Positions 1-10,781 of a stretch of DNA of 64,000 bases are shown piece by piece. The position numbers and the translations under genes were made by a program. Source of the stretch: Engraulis encrasicolus (lineage: Eukaryota; Chordata; Actinopteri; Clupeiformes; Engraulidae); assembly GCF_034702125.1 (NCBI RefSeq), contig NC_085866.1, positions 18,431,815 to 18,495,814 of the forward strand. Direction: 5' to 3'. Under the pieces are notes generated by a model. That model saw only the letters and a list, made by a program, of their open reading frames with translations. It did no database searches and had not been told where the DNA came from. Positions within the stretch are counted from its first letter, which is position 1, and the number at the start of each line of letters is the position of its first letter.

Positions 1-1012
1 TGTCGTAGCCTATTTGGTATGTAGCCATCTTTCCTTTGTCTGATGACATTATAGCTTGCATGTGCAGCCTCTCATTTAATGTCATTACCTAGGCATTGGG
101 CTGGTGTCATACTCCTCTGCCGGCTGGTTCATCTGCTCCTGCTTTAGAGACTGTGCCTCATCACTCGCGGTATGTCCACATCATTTCCCTTCTGATTCTG
201 AGCGTGCATTGATTGATTTATTCATGTGTGTAACTGAACCGTTTGTGTGCAGGTGGTGAGGATCCCCAAACTCGCCAAGCGAACTACAGACGGGTTGCTG
301 TTTTGTTTGGAATGGATGTGCACCGAGTGTGTGTTTGTCTGAAAACCTGAGTTTGCATGGTTGCGTTTGGTATGTGAGACGCGCATTTGGATGAATGCAT
401 GCACGACCTCTGGTTTAGTTGATTTTAATATTTGTGTGGTATTCTGTGAAGTGGGAACCTTTTGTTTGTCTTTGTTTTGGTTTGTTAACTACATTACTGT
501 CATTTTTGTTTACACTGCACTTGTGATTAGGCTAGTTTACCTGTGCCAAGCTCCTCCAACCCCATATTATCTTGCTTGCAGTGCTATAGAGTGCCCGTTT
601 GGCACCAGTGTGGTTTGCAGTGATACTCGTGTATAATCATCATTCTTTGTTATTTTTTTTATTAATAGTTTGTTGTGTTTGTCTGGGTGGGTTGATTTTA
701 CACTTTGAGTTACAAAGGGTCGGGGAACGTAATTTGGTATGTGGACCATCAAGCGGATCCAATTGTGTTTCGTAGACAATGCTGATTCTTGTACAGCCAC
801 CCTTGTTGTCCAAATCTGTTTCTACTGTGTCATTTTAAAGTAGTTGGCACCTTTTTAAAAAGAATGGTCTGAATAAAAAGAAAGTCAACTGTTCCCGTGC
901 CTCCTGTCTCAGTCCTAAAAGCGAACCTGTGTGCCTAGTGCATTAATTCAATTTTCTAGAGGGCAAACATCTCCCTCTAGTGGCGTAGTCGTGCATTTCT
1001 GTATCAAAGATG
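1..1012. other. 5' flank without recognisable gene
   Basis: Open frames here are short and resemble nothing I know. The stretch is simply the host DNA to the left of the DIRS element that starts at 1013. Confidence 0.5.
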
Positions 1013-1035
1013 GTTCCCTATCGCAGTGGACTGCG

Positions 1036-1185
1036 ATCTAACACAGGGGACGTGACGTATGCACGGATCCAATCGAAGCACTTTCTACTCACGCCGAATG
1101 GCTGAGAGGCTGTCAGTCATCCCCTGGGCCCGCCCTTAGGGCATAAATAGCTGGGTATGACGCAGCCTCGGCCTCTTTCTATACT
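1036..1185 (+). repeat. DIRS left inverted terminal repeat
   Basis: About 150 bp is inverted at 6663-6812 with essentially no mismatch. It contains a TATA-like ATAAATA near 1143 and probably carries the promoter. The outermost 23 bp (1013-1035) differ from the right outer end and are represented instead in the internal complementary region. Confidence 0.93.
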
Positions 1186-1493
1186 TCGATAGAAGTGATC
1201 CGTCAAGCAAACTACGTCTACGACTTTATCTCAGATTCGAGTTTTCATTTCAACCGTGTGCTTCAACTCTTTCAAGCCGGTGAGTGGATTTTCTCTGGTC
1301 ACAGGCTTTGGGTGCCACGAGTTGATTTTTGTTTCTTGTATTTGGCTATTAGCTTCTAGCTTGCAAGTTTGCTACTTCTGTTAGCTCTGCTTGCTAGTGG
1401 TTGCTACATTAGCTAACTGGAGCATTCACTCGGTAGTTTTCTTTAGAATTCGGACCGATTGTGAGTGTTAACTGTTTCTCTGGTGTGTCTAGG

Positions 1494-3092
1494 ATGTCGA
1501 GGCTGCTGTACCCGGAGTGCCCGCACAGCAGGGACAAAGGGGACCGGCACCGATTTTGCATTGTCTGTCTCGGCAGAGAGCACGCCGAGGCAGCGCTGTC
1601 GGGCGGTTCTACCTGCGAATTCTGTGCGGAACTGACACTCGCTAAAATCACCAAGCGCTCGGCTTACTGGACTCGCAGAGAGGCGAGAGAAGCTGCTGCC
1701 CAGGCTGAGGAGATTCCCACAGCCGAAGGCAGCACAGATCACGATATGGAGGGGCATGACTGTCGCGAGCCCGCCACAGCCAACCCCGCTCCCACCTTGC
1801 CATCTGGCGGGAGTTCACGCCACGAGGCAGCAGGGGAGCTAGCTGCACCAGCCCCACATGCAAGAGTGAGGTCGCACCACGAGGCGGTGGAGTTACCGCG
1901 TGGCTTCCACGACCAGCCCCTGCCAGAGCTGGTATTTGGGCAGGAGTCGGAGGAACAGCCAGAGGACTTCAGTGATGCAGAGGGGTATTATGGTGAATAT
2001 GAGGAGGAGGTGGTCGAAGAGTCCCGGGCATCCTCTCCCCCGGTAGGTTCGAGGACACTGGGTCTGCAGCTGCACGAGGTGGCTACCAGGGCAGCTAGCA
2101 AACTCGGCCTCCCTCTCCCCACCCCCCCCAGCACAGAGATGTCGTTGCTGGATGGGGAATACTACGCCGGGCCCCAAACACCGGCGCCCTGCCCAATCCC
2201 GTTTTTTCCAGAAGTGCACAGGGAGCTAGTCAAGACCTGGAGCAACCCCTATTCGGCCCGTGCCCCAGTCCCAGGCTTTGCTGCCTACATGCATATGGAC
2301 CAGGCCAAGGAGTGTGGATATCTCTCCTTCCCACCGGTGGAGGATACGGTGGCGAGTTACTTGTCGCCCTCTTCACCTGCATTGCGCCTGGGCCGCAAAC
2401 CTCTCCTGCCGTCTCCAGTGGCCAGACTCCAGGCCACTCTCGCTGAAAAGTCCTACCTGGCGGCTGGACAAGCAGCATGCTCCATCAACACAGCGGCGTT
2501 GCTGCAGAGATATCAGGCCAAGCTACTCACGGAGCTGTCTAGTACGCTGGATGCTGAGAGTGAGTTGGTGGTGGAACTGCGCAGGGCGACTGACCTGTCT
2601 CTCCGCCTCACGCGCTGTTCATCTCAGGCAGTGGGCCGTGCTATGGGGGCGGCAGTAGCAACACAGCGTTCTCTGTGGCTGTCCCTGGCACAGCTGTCGG
2701 AACGGGAGAAGGCCCCACTCCTAGATGCCCCGGTGAGTGCTGAAGGAGTGTTTGGTGATGCTGTGGGGACAATGACTGCTAAATTTGAAGTGGAGCAGAA
2801 AAGCCGGGAGGCTTTCATGGCCTGGATGCCACGTAGCAGAGGTGAACCCCGGGGCCCCCCGGGTGGACCAGCTCCAGCTCCTGGCATGAAGCGGGGGAGT
2901 GGATCCCGTTCTCCAGCTCTTCCAGCTAAGATGCCGGCAAGGAGAGGATGGCAGCGACACCCGTTTAGGCCGCAGCCCCAGCCTCAGCCACAGGCCCCAC
3001 AGCCAGCACCCCAGCAGCAGCAGCAGAGAGCGCCGTTCGTCCCGCGCCAGACTACTGCCCGCCGTGGTGGTGCGAACAGGACGCGGACCTGA
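1494..3092 (+). CDS. DIRS ORF1, gag-like protein
   Basis: The frame encodes about 532 aa from the first ATG (1494); the frame is open upstream but only through a GTG. The N terminus has a zinc-finger-like pattern with Cys22-x2-Cys25-x4-His30 and Cys41-x2-Cys44, preceded by Cys9 and His11, as seen in gag-like ORFs of fish DIRS elements. The middle is acidic and proline-rich. The C terminus is basic with Gln/Pro and Gly/Arg runs (about residues 470-532), suited to nucleic-acid binding. By family, ORF1 should form the cytoplasmic ribonucleoprotein particle. It overlaps the RT frame from 2899 onward, although the first RT ATG lies 83 bp after the gag stop. No internal break is visible. Confidence 0.85.
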   Translation: MSRLLYPECPHSRDKGDRHRFCIVCLGREHAEAALSGGSTCEFCAELTLAKITKRSAYWTRREAREAAAQAEEIPTAEGSTDHDMEGHDCREPATANPAPTLPSGGSSRHEAAGELAAPAPHARVRSHHEAVELPRGFHDQPLPELVFGQESEEQPEDFSDAEGYYGEYEEEVVEESRASSPPVGSRTLGLQLHEVATRAASKLGLPLPTPPSTEMSLLDGEYYAGPQTPAPCPIPFFPEVHRELVKTWSNPYSARAPVPGFAAYMHMDQAKECGYLSFPPVEDTVASYLSPSSPALRLGRKPLLPSPVARLQATLAEKSYLAAGQAACSINTAALLQRYQAKLLTELSSTLDAESELVVELRRATDLSLRLTRCSSQAVGRAMGAAVATQRSLWLSLAQLSEREKAPLLDAPVSAEGVFGDAVGTMTAKFEVEQKSREAFMAWMPRSRGEPRGPPGGPAPAPGMKRGSGSRSPALPAKMPARRGWQRHPFRPQPQPQPQAPQPAPQQQQQRAPFVPRQTTARRGGANRTRT

Positions 3093-3155
3093 GGATCACG
3101 TCCTGAAGAGAGGGGGGGGGGAGGAGTTTTCCCCTCAGCGAAAGAGGACTGCCCG

Positions 3156-6100
3156 TTGCTCACATGCACCGCTCATGTCAAGCACGTTGTGCCAGTTTCC
3201 ACAAGCACTACACACACAAACAGAAAATGTTTTGTCCCCCTCTCTGCATCCAATATTAAAACAGCATTCTCTCACCCATGTTTACCTAAACAGTGTGACA
3301 AGCTGCCCTCAGAGCTTGACCCCCTCCTTAGACGGTGCGGGAATAAAGCCGAGTATAGACAAATTGACCATGAGCGGGAAAAACCCCGACCAATTGAGTC
3401 TAGATCAAAGATTAAAAGGTTTGGCGATGAGCGGGAGCGTCCCCAACCAATTAAAAGACTCCATGCCATGCCTAGAGGCATGCGTGGAAAACTGGCGCAA
3501 ATGCGCACAGGCATCACCCTGGGTTTTGAAGACTGTCTCAGTGGGCTACACAATTCAGTTTGCTCGCCCCCCACCAAAATTCAGCGGGGTGATTCAAACA
3601 ATAGTTCCGGAGGGTCAGGTCCCTTTCCTACAGGAGGAAATAGACTCCTTGTTGTTGAAAAAGGCAATAGAGATGGTGCCACAAGGGGAAGAAAACGCAG
3701 GCTTTTACAGCCGGTATTTTCTTGTCCCAAAAAAAGGCGGGGGATTTCGGCCAATCTTAGATTTAAGGAGGCTGAACAAATCACTCATGAAAAGAAAATT
3801 CAGGATGCTGACCAACCGCCAGCTCCTTCAATTTGTGAAACCAAACGACTGGTTTGTAACCATAGACCTGAAGGATGCATATTTTCACATAAAGGTGGTG
3901 CCAAGGCATCGGAAATTTCTCAGATTTGCATTCAGAGGGAAAGCATATCAGTTTTCGCGTCTCCCATTCGGTCTAGCCCTATCCCCTTTTCTGTTCACAA
4001 AGTGTCTGGAAGCGGCAGTCGCACCATTACGCCAGCAGGGGGTGCGCTTGTTCAACTTTCTAGACGACTGCCTTCTTTGCTGCCACTCGCAAGAGTTAGC
4101 TGCACAGCAGGCCAGTCTTGTGCAGGCACACCTAGGCCAGTTGGGATTTGTGATAAACAGGAAGAAGTGTGTTCTCAAACCAAGTCAGACTTCACAGTTC
4201 CTAGGCATGACACTGAATTCTGTGACTATGACAGCTCACCTTTCTCAGGAGAGAGCAGCCGCAATCAAGACCTGTGTGGCCCAATTCAGAATAGGCCAAT
4301 GGGTGTCATCTCACCTCTGCCAGAGGCTGCTGGGAATGATGGCAGCAGCAGCAGTCTCCCTGCCAATGGGGCTACTGCGCATGCGGCCTTTCCAAATGTG
4401 GTACCTGTCTCTGAAGCTCAACCCCTCCAAAGACAAATACCGCAAAATAGTAGTGAATTCAAAGTGCAGGAAGGCCCTCACAATATGGAGATCCTCCCAA
4501 TTTCTCAGTGCGGGAGCGTCTCTAGGCATAGTGACGCACCGAGTGGTGATTACGACCGACGCGTCTACAACTGGTTGGGGGGCAGTCTGCAACGGGAGAT
4601 CGGTGAACGGTCGTTGGTCTGCAGTCCAGGCCAAAGCTCATATAAATGTGTTGGAGCTGCAGACAGTGTTTCTAGCCCTACGGTATTTTTTGTCAGTGGT
4701 GAAAGGCCATCATGTTCTGGTGAGGACCGACAACACCACGGCCATGGCATACATAAATCGCCAGGGGGGCGTGCGCTCCCTGGCTTTACACCGGTTGGCG
4801 AACAGTTTACTGCTATGGGCAGCAGATCACTTGTTGTCTCTCAGAGCAGTTCATATTCCAGGTCACCTCAACTGTGGAGCGGACCTACTCTCAAGGGGCA
4901 ACCCGCAGGCAGCAGACTGGCGCCTCCATCCCCTGGTGGTCGATCAGGTATGGCGGCGGTTCTACAAAGCCGAAGTGGACCTGTTTGCCACGAGACGGAA
5001 CACACACTGTCAGCTTTGGTTCTCTCTGGGGGGAGACGACCCACCTCTGGGGGTGGACGCACTGGCACACCCGTGGCCGGGCGGACGTCTTTATGCATTT
5101 CCTCCAGTGCCTCTAATTCCTCAGGTGCTGAGCAGAGTCATGGAGGAGAGGAGAGAACTGTTGTTAATAGCACCCCTGTGGCCGAACCGGCCATGGGTCG
5201 CAGAGTTGAACAGGATGTCAGTACAGCCGCCGTGGGAGTTGCCCTCACGGAGGGACCTGCTGTCACAGGCGGGAGGATCCATATGGCATCCCCGGCCGGA
5301 GCTGTGGCAGCTCAGGGCCTGGCACCTGAAAGGGGAAGACTGTTAGCATCAGGACTATCTGAGGCAGTAGTCAATACTATTCAGAGTGCTAGGGCTCCAT
5401 CAACTCGCTCTCTCTATACGCTGAAATGGCGTTTATTCGAGCAGTGGTGTATCTCACGGGGTCATGACCCCATCAACTGTGCTGTAGGTGTCATATTAGA
5501 TTTTTTGCAGCACATGTTTGATGATGGTAAGGCTGCCTCTACACTAAAGGTGTATGTGGCAGCTATCTCTGCTTGTCATGTGGGCATAGGTGGTGCAACA
5601 CCTGGTAACCACCCTCTGGTGTCACGATTTATGGCTGGGGTGAGACGGCTCAGGGCCCCTCACAAACAGCTGGTGCCCTCATGGGATCTGTTAGTAGTGT
5701 TACGTGCTCTTACTGGGCCTCCCTTTGAGCCCCTGAGTGAGGTGGACATGAAGCTTGTTTCCCTAAAGACGGCTTTCTTGCTGGCCCTGGTGTCAGCAAA
5801 ACGCATAGGTGATATTCAAGCTCTCTCAGTGAGCTCGACTTGTATGCAGTTCTCCGGAGCAGGTGATAAGGTCATTATGCGTCCAAATGCCGCATACACG
5901 CCCAAGGTAGTATCTACTCCCTTCCGTAATCAAGTCATTGAGTTAGTCAGTTTCTCACCTCCTCCCTTTGCATCAGCAGAGGAGGAGCAGTTGAACAAAC
6001 TGTGCCCGGTGCGGGCTCTGCGTTGCTATGTGGAGCGCACCAGGTCTTTCAGGCAGTCTGATCAGTTATTTGTGTGTTTTGGCACTCAGGCTAAGGGTAG

Positions 6101-6368
6101 GCCACTGTCAAAACCAAGCCTATCACGCTGGATAGTGGAAACCATTGAGCTGGCTTACAGCAGCCAGTCTCTGGAAGCTCCAGAGGGACTGCGCGCTCAT
6201 TCGACTCGAGGAGTCTCTTCTTCTTGGGCCCTACTGAAGGGTGTCTCCATAGAAGAGATATGCAGAGCAGCCAGTTGGAATTCTCATCACACATTCATTC
6301 GTTATTACATGTTAGATGTGAGTGAGCCTAGTTTTCTGCAGGGTGTTCTGGGAGCAGTGAACCTGTGA
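3156..6368 (+). CDS. DIRS ORF3 frame ending in the tyrosine recombinase
   Basis: The recognisable recombinase lies in the last ~330 codons (from about 5370). It has an N-terminal SAM-like core-binding part (RSLYTLKWRLFEQWC) and a catalytic domain with Arg in SAKRIGDI (5802-5804), His-x-x-Arg in AHSTRG (6198-6209) and the nucleophile Tyr in FIRYYML (6303-6308). These are the box residues of the family. The enzyme should integrate the circular DNA intermediate. The frame is the same as gag and remains open from 3156 through the whole RT-RNase H region. Whether that upstream 2.2 kb is translated in this frame is unknown; it may be only an open shadow of ORF2. The 3156 start is a TTG; expression could be by internal initiation or frameshifting. 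Confidence 0.85.
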   Translation: MLTCTAHVKHVVPVSTSTTHTNRKCFVPLSASNIKTAFSHPCLPKQCDKLPSELDPLLRRCGNKAEYRQIDHEREKPRPIESRSKIKRFGDERERPQPIKRLHAMPRGMRGKLAQMRTGITLGFEDCLSGLHNSVCSPPTKIQRGDSNNSSGGSGPFPTGGNRLLVVEKGNRDGATRGRKRRLLQPVFSCPKKRRGISANLRFKEAEQITHEKKIQDADQPPAPSICETKRLVCNHRPEGCIFSHKGGAKASEISQICIQRESISVFASPIRSSPIPFSVHKVSGSGSRTITPAGGALVQLSRRLPSLLPLARVSCTAGQSCAGTPRPVGICDKQEEVCSQTKSDFTVPRHDTEFCDYDSSPFSGESSRNQDLCGPIQNRPMGVISPLPEAAGNDGSSSSLPANGATAHAAFPNVVPVSEAQPLQRQIPQNSSEFKVQEGPHNMEILPISQCGSVSRHSDAPSGDYDRRVYNWLGGSLQREIGERSLVCSPGQSSYKCVGAADSVSSPTVFFVSGERPSCSGEDRQHHGHGIHKSPGGRALPGFTPVGEQFTAMGSRSLVVSQSSSYSRSPQLWSGPTLKGQPAGSRLAPPSPGGRSGMAAVLQSRSGPVCHETEHTLSALVLSGGRRPTSGGGRTGTPVAGRTSLCISSSASNSSGAEQSHGGEERTVVNSTPVAEPAMGRRVEQDVSTAAVGVALTEGPAVTGGRIHMASPAGAVAAQGLAPERGRLLASGLSEAVVNTIQSARAPSTRSLYTLKWRLFEQWCISRGHDPINCAVGVILDFLQHMFDDGKAASTLKVYVAAISACHVGIGGATPGNHPLVSRFMAGVRRLRAPHKQLVPSWDLLVVLRALTGPPFEPLSEVDMKLVSLKTAFLLALVSAKRIGDIQALSVSSTCMQFSGAGDKVIMRPNAAYTPKVVSTPFRNQVIELVSFSPPPFASAEEEQLNKLCPVRALRCYVERTRSFRQSDQLFVCFGTQAKGRPLSKPSLSRWIVETIELAYSSQSLEAPEGLRAHSTRGVSSSWALLKGVSIEEICRAASWNSHHTFIRYYMLDVSEPSFLQGVLGAVNL
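3175..5346 (+). CDS. DIRS ORF2: reverse transcriptase, RNase H and Dam-like methyltransferase domain
   Basis: The first ATG is at 3175, but the frame is open back to 2899, so a start without ATG or a frameshift from gag cannot be excluded. The reverse transcriptase spans roughly residues 110-330: a VPKKGGGFRPILDLRRLN box, a VTIDLKDAYFHI box with the first Asp, and the active-site pair in FLDD (Asp297, Asp298). RNase H follows (about residues 450-590): TTDAS, LELQ, VRTDNTTA and HIPG boxes supply the acidic residues. The last 140 residues, with DLFATRRN and an APLWPNRPW block, match the methyltransferase-like domain typical of DIRS1-group elements. The frame closes at 5346, just as the recombinase domain starts in another frame. 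FLDD instead of the usual YxDD is the one departure in a key motif. Confidence 0.9.
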   Translation: MSSTLCQFPQALHTQTENVLSPSLHPILKQHSLTHVYLNSVTSCPQSLTPSLDGAGIKPSIDKLTMSGKNPDQLSLDQRLKGLAMSGSVPNQLKDSMPCLEACVENWRKCAQASPWVLKTVSVGYTIQFARPPPKFSGVIQTIVPEGQVPFLQEEIDSLLLKKAIEMVPQGEENAGFYSRYFLVPKKGGGFRPILDLRRLNKSLMKRKFRMLTNRQLLQFVKPNDWFVTIDLKDAYFHIKVVPRHRKFLRFAFRGKAYQFSRLPFGLALSPFLFTKCLEAAVAPLRQQGVRLFNFLDDCLLCCHSQELAAQQASLVQAHLGQLGFVINRKKCVLKPSQTSQFLGMTLNSVTMTAHLSQERAAAIKTCVAQFRIGQWVSSHLCQRLLGMMAAAAVSLPMGLLRMRPFQMWYLSLKLNPSKDKYRKIVVNSKCRKALTIWRSSQFLSAGASLGIVTHRVVITTDASTTGWGAVCNGRSVNGRWSAVQAKAHINVLELQTVFLALRYFLSVVKGHHVLVRTDNTTAMAYINRQGGVRSLALHRLANSLLLWAADHLLSLRAVHIPGHLNCGADLLSRGNPQAADWRLHPLVVDQVWRRFYKAEVDLFATRRNTHCQLWFSLGGDDPPLGVDALAHPWPGGRLYAFPPVPLIPQVLSRVMEERRELLLIAPLWPNRPWVAELNRMSVQPPWELPSRRDLLSQAGGSIWHPRPELWQLRAWHLKGEDC

Positions 6369-6540
6369 TTACCCAGATTTACAGCCCTTTTTGTAAGTGT
6401 AACAAATGCATAACATGTTGGTCTCTAATGTGCTTAATCACCACATATTATCCCTGCATTTACCCCTATTAATAATAAGCCCATAAGGTGGGTGCTTAGG
6501 CCTCCACTGTAATTCACGCGTGATGGGATACGGTCCCATG

Positions 6541-6624
6541 TGTTAGATCGCAGTCCACTGCGATAGGGAACGTCTGGGTCATGACTATGACCTCGGTTCC
6601 CTTAGCAGGGACCAGATCTAACAC
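6541..6624 (+). repeat. DIRS internal complementary region
   Basis: Bases 6541-6571 are the reverse complement of 1013-1043, and 6572-6624 the reverse complement of 6804-6856. The junction reads GGGAAC|GTCTGGG. In the DIRS replication model this region aligns the two ends of the cDNA so they can be ligated into a circle. Confidence 0.93.
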
Positions 6625-6662
6625 TGCGTTGCGATTACAGTGCCTTGCTGGGCATAATGCTC

Positions 6663-6812
6663 AGTATAGAAAGAGGCCGAGGCTGCGTCATACCCAGCTA
6701 TTTATGCCCTAAGGGCGGGCCCAGGGGATGACTGACAGCCTCTCAGCCATTCGGCGTGAGTAGAAAGTGCTTCGATTGGATCCGTGCATACGTCACGTCC
6801 CCTGTGTTAGAT
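6663..6812 (-). repeat. DIRS right inverted terminal repeat
   Basis: Inverted counterpart of 1036-1185. The unique outer right end (about 6813-6859) follows, ending at the GTT at 6857-6859. Confidence 0.93.
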
Positions 6813-6859
6813 CTGGTCCCTGCTAAGGGAACCGAGGTCATAGTCATGACCCAGACGTT

Positions 6860-8962
<2,103 letters not shown>

Positions 8963-9570
8963 TTGTATTTGGGTCAGTGAAAAATAAGGGTTTGCACCAT
9001 GAGACATTATAAAATGTCTGGTGCTGTTATATAAGCTTAGATATGTCTACATGTATTTGGGAGTACAGGCACTTTAGTTAATGGTGATTGACATTCATCA
9101 GCTTGCTTTCTGTCATGTCTTGAATTGGTGTTTTTTATACTTTATTATGTTCATTCAGTCCTGTCAATTCAGAGATGATCATGATTATTCATTTGTGAGT
9201 ACATTTTCAAATATATTGTGAAACATTTCTTTCATCGAGGCACTTGATCTGACATTTAGATGTTTCTTTTTTTACGAAAAAGTCTGACACATACATAAAC
9301 AATAAAAAAGGGCATAGCGACAATATCTATAAATAAAACTAGGCCTGTGCAGTCGCCTTCGACTGCTTANGGTAGGCCTATATCCCCGAAACGCGACGCT
9401 TCCATTCCCCCCTTCATTCCTTCCACTCCCGTCCACCTTTTCATAAACGTATATGATAAATACAAAATATAAAATAAATGCATTTATTATCTATACATAG
9501 ATCAATGACGTGCATAGGCTTAAACCCAAACGACTATTGTGAAAATGAAGTCAAAAATATGGGGCAAATG

Positions 9571-9853
9571 ATAACACTGTTTTAATGGTTCACTATTACA
9601 GTGGATCTACCACATTAGGTACAGTGTAATAACCAGTGTAACAATATTTAATACCATGTAATACCAGTGTAACACCATGTACCAATTTTGTACTTACATC
9701 ATGTATTTGTGTGTGAGTGGTATTACATGGTATTGCATATTGCTACACTGGTATTACACTAGTATTACATGGTATTAAATATTGTTACACAGGTTTTTGC
9801 ACTGTACATAATATGGTAGATTCACTGGTGAACCATTAAAATAAGCTGTTACC
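9571..9853. mobile_element. Foldback element (MITE-like)
   Basis: The left arm (AACACTGTTTTAATGGTTCA) returns inverted at about 9825-9853. The interior repeats TAATACCATGTAATACCAG-like words in both orientations, so most of the element can pair with itself. No coding capacity. Confidence 0.7.
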
Positions 9854-9869
9854 GGGCAAATCAATCCAC

Positions 9870-10410
9870 TGAGTCAGAAGTTATGGGCCAAATGAAAATT
9901 CATCCATTTTGAAAGTGTTGACCTATACCTAGAGCAGTAACACACCAAATCTGGGACAAACCTATCCAACTGGTCAGAAGTTCAAACAAAAGTTCGAACA
10001 AAAATTCGGCCATCTTGAATTCAGCCATCTTGAAAGTGTTGACCTCCAAACTCGGCTCATGAACCTATCCCAGAGGATTCATACACAAAATCTGGGACAA
10101 ATCCATCCACCCGGTCAGTAGTTGTGGGCCAAACAAGAATTCGGCCATTTTCAACTCAGCCATATTGAAAGTGTTGACCTCCAAACTCGAATCAGTTCAT
10201 GAACCTGTCCTAGGGCATTCATACACCAAATCTGGTACAAATCCATCCAACCGGTCAGAAGTTATGGGCCAAACAAAAATGTGACCATCTTGAATTCGGC
10301 CATCTTGAAAGTGTTGGCCTCCAAACTCCAATCAGTTCATGAACCTAACCTAGAGCATTCACACACCCAATCTGGGACAAATCCAACCACCCGTTCAAAA
10401 GTTATCAACG
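9870..10410 (+). repeat. Tandem repeat, about 140-bp unit, four to five copies
   Basis: The phrase GGTCAGAAGTTATGGGCCAA, with variants, begins near 9872, 9971, 10113, 10253 and 10393. Each unit also carries a CATCTTGAAAGTGTTGACCT-like block and a CCAAATCTGGGACAAA-like block. The first unit is shorter (about 100 bp). Confidence 0.8.
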
Positions 10411-10781
10411 TGAAACATGAACATGAAAGACCTGACACGGCGGCGGGCGCGGCGGCGCACGCAGAAACATTACATCCTCGACACTCCGCGTTTCGGGGAT
10501 ATAAAAAATCATTACATCCCCGACGCTCCACGTTTCAGGGATAAAATAAGGATAATAAAAACAAAAACATTAACACTCAATAATGGTAATAGTAGGCTAC
10601 TGAAAATAAAAACACAACAAACAACAGTATCCCGCTGTAAAGAAATTAAGTATCTACAGAAATTAAGAGCTACAAGACCCCATCCCACCACCCCACCCTC
10701 CCCCAGGAGTGCTACGCTGTGGTCATATGATTTGTGAGCACATTTTCAGCATTTTTCATCACTTTCCTGCCCTTGTGTACA

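Larger units (their letters stand above)
1013..6859 (+). mobile_element. DIRS-type tyrosine-recombinase retrotransposon, apparently intact
   Basis: The 5.85-kb element has inverted terminal repeats (1036-1185 against 6663-6812), three overlapping long open frames (gag-like, RT-RNase H-methyltransferase, tyrosine recombinase) and an internal complementary region at 6541-6624. That region is the complement of the outer left end (1013-1043) joined to the complement of the outer right end (6804-6856), as expected for DIRS elements that replicate through a circular intermediate. A GTT trinucleotide lies at both outer boundaries (1013-1015 and 6857-6859) and at the junction inside the internal region, so it is the likely recombinase crossover. 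No target-site duplication or LTR is seen, which fits tyrosine-recombinase integration. All three frames are open over full domain length, so recent activity is plausible. Confidence 0.95.

Noticed and set aside
10281..10737. Open frames of 87 and 106 codons after the 140-bp tandem repeat
   Set aside because: They run across the repeat and low-complexity sequence and have no domain or supporting splice sites.
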